Assembly: GCA_031216445.1 (NCBI GenBank)
Contig: CM062209.1
Span: 28,397,001-28,461,000 of the forward strand
Direction of reading: 5' to 3'
DNA length: 64,000 bases
Source: Lateolabrax maculatus
Taxonomy: Eukaryota > Chordata > Actinopteri > Acropomatiformes > Lateolabracidae
Under the pieces are notes generated by a model. That model worked only from the letters and a program-made list of their open reading frames with translations, did not search any database and was not told the origin of the DNA. The translations under genes and the position numbers were made by a program. Within the stretch, counting starts at the first letter, position 1, and each line of letters begins with the position of its first letter. Of the stretch, positions 10,712 through 21,100 are shown one piece after another.

Positions 10712-12350
10712 TACATGCTGAGGTCAAAAACATTCTAACTCTTCTTAAATGTTCTAAACTTTTAGCCTGGGTTATTGTACTGATAACTGAGTAACTGTTG
10801 AATGTGAATTGTTTGTACTTTAAGTCTCCTCTTTTCTGCATGTTGAATTCTACTAGCTAGGACGAAGAACACATTGCATCTGAAGTTATATTATCTGCTA
10901 ATTGGCTGATAACTTAGCATTAACTTTTTGTCCCTGTAGTGATGGGGCTGAAGAACAGCAGTGTAAGTAGGTTTGTCCAGAGCAGGATATTTATACCACC
11001 GCACTGCTAAAATATAGTAGTAAATATATGCATGATATATTCATGGTCCAAAAAAAAAAAAAAAATCCTATGCAGTTTGTTACCTTTCCTCTAGAGTTGT
11101 CAACTATCTCATAATCTACTTTGCTAACGACATTCATATGTCCAAGAAAATTAAAGCCCTTTTTCTTGTGCCACCATCAGAACAAATATCCCATGGCTGC
11201 TGAGAGATGTTTCAGACTGAACAAAAGGGGTATCTGAGGTAATGATGGGAACCCATACAAAGTCTACAAAGATGGGTTGGGAAGAGTTGAGGTGATGTCA
11301 CATTCACATTTGTTTGGCCTGTATGACTCCACTTCATGAGTGTACAAAGACCAAAAGGGAGAGTCTGGAGGAAAAATAGCAGCAATAGCAAAAGTAGGAG
11401 TTCCTGGTAAGTTTCAAAGCCAGTGCTGATCTTTTGCAGGCACACACTCCAACTCCACACACATGGAGTCATAGCATGTTTGTAGGACAGCAAATTTTAC
11501 TCTGACACCCATTGGCTGTATGTTGATAATAACCACAGACTGAAAAAACACTCTATCAGGCAAGTTTGTGTGAACAACGGAAGATGATAATTAGCAGTCT
11601 GAGTGCACCATAATAATAGTAACATATTCACTACAGTGTTTGTTCTATCCAAGACTGTTTATGTACTAATATGTAAGGTTCATTTTTATGTAGTTTTGCA
11701 CAACGTAAATATAACTACACTTGGAAACACTGGAAGACGATAGTAGGTTGTTAATGCAATCACAGCAGAAAAAGCTACAGTGCCAAAAAACATTATATGT
11801 TTCTCTTCAAAACGTACCACCGTTGTTGATGGTGATCTGCTGCTGCAGCAAAATATTTAAGGAATTCTATTGATTTTGGATGATTCTACAGGTCACAATT
11901 TACGCCCAAGGCCAACATTCAATGTCAATGCAAGAAGTAATGTGTCCTTTATTTAGTGAAGCAGGACGTAAGGATGTAATGAGTTCTGTCACAGACTTTT
12001 AATTGCTGTTTTTTCCATTAACCTGATCTTTCCCTAACATTAATCAAATTGCCTAACTTTAAACTGACCGACTCATACACAAGTCATACACACACACACA
12101 CCATACACACACACAACATACAGTAATTCAGCAGAGGTTTTCCATGACAGAACTGGTGTTGAACTTGGACTGAATGTTATTAAGTTCAGGTTAAAGTATT
12201 AAAATGTAGTTTGATATAGCTCGGGTGTTAAAAGGTGGGAGGTGAGAGAATAACAGTGGGTATACTGAGAGTTACAGAACTTGAAGGATGCTAAAACCTG
12301 AAACAAACACAGTGCTCTGACACTGATGTGCTGCTATCTGCTAAAAAGGG

Positions 12351-12352
<2 letters not shown>
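10712..12352. other. Intergenic, nothing recognised
   Basis: No gene-like frame. A short CA-rich patch lies near 12080-12115. The rest is AT-rich and looks unique. Confidence 0.55.
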
Positions 12353-12387
<35 letters not shown>

Positions 12388-12405
12388 GGGGGGGGGGGGG
12401 GGGGG
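12353..12405. repeat. GT microsatellite followed by a 19-G run
   Basis: About 32 bases of GT dinucleotides, AT, then 19 consecutive G. The same composite layout recurs at 24359-24415 upstream of fgf8. Confidence 0.97.
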
Positions 12406-13379
12406 TCCTTTATGACTTCAGATGACCTTGTTATCAGACTAAGAATACCCTTCCCTTTCCTTGGTCAGGTTTCATGTGGGGAAAAACCAAAGGCCACATA
12501 GTTTTCTTTCTGTTCAGTGAATAGATGCAGGTGTAAGAAGGCTAATACCAACACTAGAAGACAAGCATGTGTATTTCTCAACAAACCTCCTACAAGAAAT
12601 GAAAGAAAACTCAAAAAGATCCCATCAACAATGTTCTATTTAAAAGGGAATGAAGAGATGAGGTATACAATGCGTTGTGACAAAAATAAGGTAGGTCAAG
12701 TTCAGACTTAGGTTGCCATGGGCCCTGGGTAAGTGCAAAATTCTGGTTGGAGATGTGAAGACATGACATGTGCAACACCTGCACCTTCTTGGGGAAAAAT
12801 GCAACAAATTACTGATTGATTTAGCCTTTTCCTTAAATTAGCCAGCCTCAGACAATTTGTATATAGACCTTTAATTTGTGCAATGTCATACACAGTAAAT
12901 ACATAAATGCTACTGTTGCAATACAGAGGAATTAATTTAATTGTAAGGCTGATGTGAAGTGTGCAATAGATGTGTGGAATGTACCAGTTAAGAGCCAATT
13001 ACTTGGTTCACCTAAACTATCGACTTCTGTCATGCTACAAGTCACTTCAGATTTTTATTTTTTTAAGACCACAATCTTTCCCTAACATTTATCAAGTGCT
13101 GTGAGTGCTAAACCTCAACAGTTGCTACAAGCGGATATTGTATTGCAAGAGGTGTATTGTTGGAAAACAAATTAAATATGTTTTCAGAGGACATTTTTTG
13201 GACACGTTAAGTGTCAACATTTTGTGACTTGCCAAATACAATAATTAATTTCCTTCTTATGTTGATAGAAAATGTAATCTGGACTTCATTATGTTCCTTT
13301 TAAAACATATTTGCTAATGCAAATTATTTGTTACAAACAAATTTCCCGAAGACAAATGAAACATACAGTATTTTCTCAC
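12406..13379. other. Intergenic, nothing recognised
   Basis: AT-rich sequence with chance frames only. Confidence 0.55.
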
Positions 13380-13429
13380 CTCCTCTCTAGCTCTCCATGC
13401 AGATAATTTTGGTTTTATTTGTCCAGGTT

Positions 13430-13680
13430 TAGAGATATTTTTCTTTGAGATTTCTGCCTCCATCCCAACACAATGTAGGTGAATTGAATTTGGTTTGTGG
13501 TCCTCACAGAATTGAAAGAAATATATATTTAAGAAATATTATGCAGTCAACACTTTTTATTGGATCTACCTGAAGAAGTAGTATGAAATCTATTTCCTGT
13601 GTGTTCTATGGATTATTCAGAGCATTGTGCAAAATATTCTGTGAAAACCGAGGGGTGCTGAATGCGGTTCCAAATCAAAG
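13430..13680. repeat. Dispersed repeat shared with 26990-27165
   Basis: Both copies run from GAGATTTCTGCCTCCA through AATGNAGGT, TTTGTGGT and ATTGAAA to a GGATTATTC/GGATAATCC region. This is a common dispersed element of fish genomes; class not determined. Confidence 0.65.
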
Positions 13681-14309
13681 TAGGTCTAAAGGGGCAGCTT
13701 TAGTCCAAAAACAGAAATAATCCAACAACACACATGCAGTTCTGCCTTACTACATTGTGTCTGCGTTGTCAGCATGTACAGTTTGCGGGACCTCGTAATG
13801 ATGAAATTTAATGTCACACAGTCTTTTGTGGACCCTATTTCATCCCTGAAACTGCCAAAGCTCAGCACTAGAACTGATCCATTAGAAGCAATTAGTTATT
13901 TTTCTTAATCAGTGTTCTAGACCTGATTCATTATTGTGGGTCTTATGACCTACAACCTGATCTGTAATGAAATAGGCTCAGAGCTTGGTGCAAGGAGAGA
14001 CAGTAGAACTGCAGTAGCCAAAATAGGGGCACCATGTTATGGGGGCGATCAACAGCTGTGTGAATAGATGCTTTATTTAGGAGACTCCCAGTGAATTTGA
14101 ATTTAAGGTTTTCAGGGGGTTCAATATGTTAATAAGGGAGTCAGACCCACAGAGACCAGCAGACTGATCCAGGCTAACAGGAACAGTTACTGTTAAATTT
14201 GTAAATGTCATACTTCAATACTGTGAGCACTACAAATTCACCTCAATTGACATATCTCAGCACCTGAACAAATAAAACTAAACTATTGACATGAAGACCA
14301 CCACTGGAG
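13681..14309. other. Intergenic, nothing recognised
   Basis: No gene. The last 100 bases may belong to the LINE that follows. Confidence 0.5.
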
Positions 14310-14645
14310 GGAAGAGAGCTGTTGTTGATGAGACTGAATATGAGTAAAGCTGCTGGGCCTGATAACATCCCCGGCTGTGTACCAAGAACATGTGCCAACC
14401 AGCAAGTTGATGTCATCACCGACATCTTTAACATATCACTGTCACAGGGGAGTGTTCCCACCAGCTTCAATATAGCCACCATTGTCCCTGTATCTAAAAG
14501 GTCTGGCACCCATACCCATTGAGAATCCCAGCCTGCCTGGACTCTCGACAGTTTGCATTCCGAACCAACAGATCCACAGAGGATGCAATCTCCACTGCCC
14601 TTCACTTAGTCTTCACATACCTTGAAAACAACAACAGAGTCCTGT
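14310..14645 (+). mobile_element. LINE reverse transcriptase fragment
   Basis: The frame has MSKAAGPDNIPGCVPRTCAN and SLSQGSVPTSFNIATIVPVSK, then after a frameshift QFAFRTNRSTEDAISTALHL. These are the N-terminal RT blocks (AxGPDxIP, then the FR...ST-D stretch) of fish LINEs. The reading frame is broken and it ends where a different LINE begins. Confidence 0.85.
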
Positions 14646-16247
14646 TTAAGATATCTTTTTCAGTTTGTACATGTTAAAGATGAATCGTCCATGCACACCA
14701 ATGTTAGTCATGGAGTTCCACGAGGTTCTATGCTTGGACCAATTTTATTCACTTTATATATGCTTTCTTGAGGCAATATTATTAACCATAAACCATAAAC
14801 TTTCACGATTATGCAGATGATATCCAATTATATCGATCAATAAAGCCAGATGAAACCGATCAGTTTGCCAAACTTCAGGCATGCATTAAGGACATAGAAA
14901 ACTTGATGACTTGCAATTCTCTGCTTTTAAACTCAGACAAAACTGAAGTTATGATACTTCCCCCAAACACCCCCAAGACACATTATCTAAAGATATAGTT
15001 ACTCTAGATGGCATTCCCCTGGCCTCCAGCATCACCATAAGGAATCTGGGAGTAACCTTTGATCAGGACATGTCCTTTAACTCCCATATAAAACAGACTT
15101 CAAGGACTGCCTTCTTCCATCTATGTAATACTGTAAAAATCAAGCACATCCTGTCTCAAAAGGATGCAGAAAAACTAGTCCACGCATTTGTTTCTTATAG
15201 GCTGGATTATTGAATTTCCCTACTTTCAGGCTTCCCCAGTAAGTCTCTAAAGACTCTCCAGCTGATCCAGAATGCTGCTGCATGTGTACTGACAGGAACT
15301 AGCAAAAGAGAACATATTTCTCCAATATTAGCTTCTCTGCACGGGCTCCCTGTAAAATCGAGAATAGAATTTAAAATCCTCCTCCTCACTTATAAATGGT
15401 CAGGCACCATCATATCTTAAAGAGTGCATAGTACCCTCTTACCCCACTAAAAACACTGTGCTCCCAGAATGCAGGGTTACTTGTGGTTCCTACAGTTTCT
15501 AATAGTAGAACAGGAGCAAGCGCCTTCAGCTGTCAAGCTCCTCGCCAGTGGAACCAGTTCCCAGTTTTAGTTCAGGAGGCAGACACCCTCTCCTCATTTA
15601 AGAGTATGCTAAAAATGTTCCACTTGGATAAAGCTTATAGTTAGGGCAGGTGGGCCCTGAACCTTCCCTTAGTTATGCTGCTATAGGTGTAGACTGTCTG
15701 GCGATTTCCCATGATGCACTGAGCTCCTTTCTCCTCCCCTAACTCTCCATCTGTATGCACGCTTATCCCATTAATACATGTTACTAACTCCACATCTTCC
15801 CCACAGTTTTTTGCTTTTTTTGCCCTCTTGCTTTCTGCAAGTGTTCCTGCCTCTGGAGCTGTAGAGTCTGGATCTGTCATCGCAGGCTGTCTACTGCCCC
15901 CATGTTCCTGCTCCATACTCACTGCTACAGTTATTATTATTAGTCTTATTATTATGTTGTCTCTTCTCTTGCTCTCTCCCCTCTACCCCTCTCTCTTCCC
16001 CTTTCACCCAACTCGGTCGATGCAGATGGCCGCCCTCCCAGAGCCCGATTCTGCTCGAGGTTTCTACTTGTTAAAAGGGAGTTTTTCCTCACCACTGTCA
16101 CCAAGTGCTTGCTCATGGTAAGAATTGTTGGGTCTATGTAAATAATATTTTAAAGAGTATGGTCTAGACCTACTCTTTGTGAAAAGTGTCTTGAGATATT
16201 TTGTTATGATTTGGCACCATACAAATAAAATTGACTTGACTTGACTT
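14646..16247 (+). mobile_element. CR1/L2-type LINE, 5'-truncated, 3' end complete
   Basis: It contains VSHGVPRGSMLGPILFTLYM, a damaged ADDIQLYRSIKPDETDQFA block, and LLLNSDKTEVMILPP, all RT motifs of CR1/L2 LINEs, then an RT C-terminal region and a 3' UTR ending in ACAAATAAAATTGACTTGAC repeats. Stops and shifts kill the frame. The 3' part is shared with 40229-41073 (+) and 54159-54929 (-). Confidence 0.9.
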
Positions 16248-16904
16248 CTTTCCTCAGGCTGTGAGATTCCTCCTCAACACGCCTCCATAAATAGTAGCAA
16301 AATGGGACTATATCTCCATCTTGTTGTACAACCCTGTGTTGTAGAATGAGATTAACCTATTCACGGAATAGTTAAGTATTCATGTTTTATTTTGTTTTCA
16401 TTACTTGCTTTTATAACAAAGTTGCATAAATCAGTTTTTAGCACCATTCAGAGTGAGATGACAAGATAATATTAATCTCATATGTTAAACAAATGAGCTG
16501 GAGTCAGTTTGCCTAGCTTAGCATAAAGACTGCAATCAGGGGCAAACTGCCAGCCTTGGTTTTTCCAAGGTTCAGAAATGTGCAAAAAAGTACATTGAAA
16601 CCTTTTATATTAATAAAGGGTATGAAAAAACAACAACTCTACAGCAGCAGGTGTAAGGAACCCAGAATCTGCACGCACAAATGAATAAATCTTTCTCTCC
16701 ATTTTTTTCCCATTTTCTCTCCATAATTGATGTGCACAAATTTTAAAGATAATTTGTGCACACAGATTTGTCCTACAACATCTTTGGTGCAAGTCCTATT
16801 AGACTAACACAGTATGCATGCATAGAGTATAAGACTGGTCAGCAAACTTGTGTGTGTCTTTTTAGGGTTTCACAGATGTGACCAAAGCAAGCATGTACCA
16901 AACA
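16248..16904. repeat. Intergenic with dispersed repeat at about 16445-16620
   Basis: 16445-16620 carries TTGCCTAGCTTAGCATAAAG and matches 235-395. The flanking bases up to the fgf8 3' end show nothing else. Confidence 0.6.
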
Positions 16905-17822
16905 AGAGTTTAATATCAGTATTTTATTGTACATTTATTACACATTTTAAATAAATATTCCATCCTTAAAATTATTTTACACATTCTCAAATAAAAATAT
17001 ATTTATATATGTATAAAAACAGACATTCAGGGGGCAACAAAAACACAAGAGGGTGAGGGGTAGTGGGTGGGTGGAGGGGTTTCTTACACTTCAATGTATT
17101 ATGTACACATCAACATTACAGTCAGTCAGAACAGGAAACCTGTGATTATCAAATGTAGCTGCCACATTGTTCCATCAGAGGATATTAAAGCTGTGTGAAA
17201 GATACAGAATGATCCCAGTCAGGATGCAGCATCTAGCAAAAAGCTTCAACACTGCAGTCTTAACACCATGTGCTTATGTAACGTTTACTGACACCTGGCG
17301 CTCTCCAATGCAGTGTGTGACGGTTTTTGTCTCTGAACGCAGTGTTCCCTGGCAGTGCGGTCAATCAGGGCCCTTCAAGTCTCCTTGAGCAGCAGGCAAG
17401 AGTCCAAAAAATGACTCCACTGGTCAAAATGAAAAAAATATATAAAAGAAAAACAAAAAGCAAAAAAAATACACAATGTACTCAGATGTCCAAATAAGTC
17501 AGACAATGAGTTATGTGCATCTAAAAACAAACTTCCTTTTTTTGTTCTTCTACACAGGTCAGTACTAAGTCTGGAGTACAAAAATAGATTTCTCATGGGT
17601 TTTTTGTTTTTTGTTTTTTTTTTTGGCTTATGTACAGCTTCTCTTTTTTTTACTTTGAGAAAAATAGAAAACAAACTACACAATGAGATATAGTAACGCT
17701 CAGTATAAAAATATCTCTAGAGGTTTTTGTGGGGAGCACAGGAGTGTGTTGGCTGCTGGTAATTCAGTCAGTCTGTCAGTTTTTCCTCTTTCTCTCTGCC
17801 TTTTCTATCATCCTCTCCCTTC
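16905..17822 (-). other. fgf8a: fgf8 3' UTR (inferred)
   Basis: About 0.9 kb after the fgf8 stop codon on the minus strand, AT-rich with several ATTTA-like elements. Two AATAAA polyadenylation signals on the minus strand lie at 16934-16939 and 16923-16928, so the transcript probably ends near 16900-16915. The end is inferred, not demonstrated. Confidence 0.6.
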
Positions 17823-18107
17823 TCAGCGCTCCGACGAGTATCGCGTTCGTTTAGTCCTTTGACTGAAGGGGTAGTGGATGAAGTCGAAAGGGCGGTGGTG
17901 GCTCGGGTGGGCAGGCTGCTGCCCTTTCGGCAGCCTCTTCATGAAATGGACTTCGCGCTGGTGCTGGCGCGTCCGCGAGCCTTTCCGTGGCCGCCCGCGG
18001 CGGGTGAAGGCCATGTACCAGCTCTCATAGCGGGCGTTCCTCAGCGCCGTGTAGTTGTTCTCCAGAACGATTTCGGTAAAGATACAGTCGCGACCTTGTC
18101 CGTTTTT
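17823..18107 (-). CDS. fgf8a: fgf8 last coding exon
   Basis: 95 codons including TGA. The acceptor is TTTCTGCAG before AAAAACGGAC. Encodes residues 120-213: the second half of the FGF core, the basic heparin-binding stretch (GRPRKGSRTRQHQREVHFMK) and a C-terminal tail with PFDFIHYPF. The tail carries a histidine/proline insert (QQPAHPSHHRPF) where family members differ most. Confidence 0.97.
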   Translation of the reverse strand, partial: KNGQGRDCIFTEIVLENNYTALRNARYESWYMAFTRRGRPRKGSRTRQHQREVHFMKRLPKGQQPAHPSHHRPFDFIHYPFSQRTKRTRYSSER

Positions 18108-21100
18108 CTGCAGAAACACACACAGAAACAATTAGTGTGAGTGTTCAGAGAAGATTTACAGATGGGAAATATCTCATGTAAAGGCTTCCCTGTGCAGCCT
18201 TCCCCTGCATGCACGCACACACACACACACTACCATACATGCAGCATATGCTACAGTCATTACAGATCAGAGAGAAGGGGATGACAGTAAGGGATGACTC
18301 TTCTCCCCCTTCAGAAAACATCCAGCAGCCCTTGTGGCTCAGTAGCTGCAGGATGATCCTTCAGCCACAAAGCCTTAATCAGCCCCCCAGTGTCACTTTC
18401 ACTCCTGGTTTGATCTCCTGTTGCATTTGTCACTAAATGTAACCTTACAGGTCTGCTTATATTGAATAACAATCGATAAATCCTTAAATAGGCCTACATC
18501 TCACCAGTCCTCTATGTTCCGTTATCTGATCAGGCAGTTGACTTCAGACAACAGTGCAACTCAGGGATGAGACGTCAATAACAAGGTGGTTGAAGTCCGA
18601 CCTCCAGTTGGTTATATTATCAGGTAAAAAAACATGCTCAGTGATAAGATGTACAGTAAGCTCAGCTGAGACAGTATTAACTGGACTTGGACACACAGTG
18701 CTAACCTACTGTAACACACTCCCACCTTTTTGGACAAAATTGTGTGTTAAAAATAGTCATGATACACCCATGTGCATATATACACCCGAAGACACACCGT
18801 TCATTCTTTCTCTCTTCAACACACACACACACACTGGGGACGGGCAGGCTGTGACTGGGCCGGTAGCTTGGGGCAGATGGTGTACGAGGCAGGGTGCTGG
18901 GTGGGTGGAGGGGAGTGTGTGTGGGGGGCTGCAGAGAGGCTGGCAGCTCTGTTTATTAGCCGTCACAGTGAGAGAGGGGCACTGAGATAGCCTAAGCTGT
19001 TATATGATGGTGTGTGTTAACACACCATCATATAACAGCAACAGCAGCATAACTAAACGCTAACCTGGAACCCTATATTGTAGAACTCCAGTTGAAAGTC
19101 TGTATTACAAAATCATGTCTCAATTAGCATCTAAACACTCTGTACTGTACTGGTATAGAAGCATGAAGGAGGACACCTTACATTATCCAGTTGGTCATCT
19201 TCCTTAAGTCATGACAGTGCAAAAAGAACACACACCTCAAAGGTTAAACAAGTGCAAAATGCTAAAAATAAAGCATAGTAGGCTACTACTATCATATACT
19301 GTAAAGAAAGCCAAAGCAGCCAATGGATTTGAAGATATGGTATGCAGGTTGGAATTCTTTAATTTTCTTATTGTCAACAAATCCCATGAAAAGGCCCAAA
19401 CCAACAATGTGTTAGTCCATCTTTCAATGTTTCTGGCTCCCTATTAAGTCTGTGGTTCTCAACTCCAAGCCTATTAGTTCAGAGACATAAATCTTTACAG
19501 CTCACAAATATACTGTTTAGTAAAAAAAAATTTAAAGGTTCAATAATTTCGTTAAACAGCTGGACACTGTAGTTTTTAACAAATGTTACTCAATCCGCAG
19601 CTGAAAATAGTTTCCAACAAATGCACTATTTCCTCCTGTTTAATACACACAAGAGGGATGAGATATATCAGGGATTGGCTAGACTTGGTAATATTTAGTA
19701 GGATCAATTCTTTGTTGGTTGTTATAGAATATTAGCAACCTTATTGTTTCAAAAGTATCATAAACTCATGAAAGCTGATGTACCTCTTTATATGAGCAAT
19801 CATGTATCCATCCACTGTCCAGTGATATGTAGCTCTACACAATCTCATCCACCACTTCTGATTCATATGGTCATAGGGAAAGTACTCCAGCTAGTTCAAA
19901 ATTATTTTTATTTACTCCATTTTCTGTGAATTTGACCTGCAACACAAACCTCATAACTTTAGCTGCAAGTTGTTCAAGATGACTTTCAGTGTTGCTGTAG
20001 AGCTTCTACGGCCTAAGGTGGCAGCATGGATAACCAAATCTATGGAAAACCTAAAATGACAATGGCTGATTCTGATTTCTCTTCTCTCAAGACTTTGTCT
20101 CAACAACCTCTCAACAATTTACAAAAAAGAAGTCCTCGAGACACCAAATCCTCCTCTACCTGCTCTAGATGTATTGCTCCAAACATTGACATTTTGTCCT
20201 CAGCTACAGTAAGCTGGCCAACCTTTTGCTTCTGCTTCTATTGGTTGAGATTAACTTTTCTCCTCACCTTGCCGATGAGCTTCCCTTTCTTGTTCATGCA
20301 GATGTAGAAGCCCGTCTCAGCTCCTTTGATGCGCACTCGGCTCCCAAATGTGTCCGTTTCCACAATGAGTTTAGCTAAGGAAATCAAACAAAAATGGTTT
20401 TGTTAACAGCTACAACTGAGAGCAGGATGGTTGGTAAAAAGTTGATGTGATTTCAGCAAGATTCGTCTTTTTTGGTGCCTCTAAAATATTCTTCAAACAT
20501 TAAAACCTGAATGAATGACTTGCATGTGCCCTTGCATGTGTGCATGGACATAAAAGCATTGACAACACTCGCAGAAATGCTCATGTGTGTTTCCAAGCAC
20601 GCGTACTCTCTCTACTCACACACACACACCAATCCTGTGGGACAATTCTCGAGAATTTGGGCAAGCTGAAATTCTTGCAAAATGATAAAACCACGTGTCT
20701 CTTGATTCTTTGAAAGCTTAACAGGCGATCCTGGCAGTCCCATCAAGAATTCCTTTTCAAATAAATCTGCATTGACCTCACACATAAAGCTCCACGTTCT
20801 ACTCTATATCCCGAGAAGTACTGAAAGAAACAGTAGATATGGACAGTTCACAGAGCATGACTTTATGGAACCTTGCACCTTTTTTATGTTGCTTTTCAAC
20901 AAGATAAAAAACAAGACAATGTCAGTGAATTTCATTATTATTATTTTACTTTTGTATTTTTAACTAATTTCCTGCCTGCAGCATACAATGTGTTTGCACT
21001 GCAGTGATTTGACATTGTCATATTTATCCAAAACATTAAAAGCCAATAGCAGATGACCTTTCATAAATTCCATTGTAATCCTCATTGTCTCATAAAACGG

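Noticed and set aside
17859..18140. 93-codon plus-strand frame opposite the last fgf8 exon
   Set aside because: Antisense shadow of the GC-rich fgf8 exon.
18996..19039. MicroRNA precursor
   Set aside because: The 44-base hairpin is shorter than usual precursors and perfectly paired, unlike typical animal pre-miRNAs.
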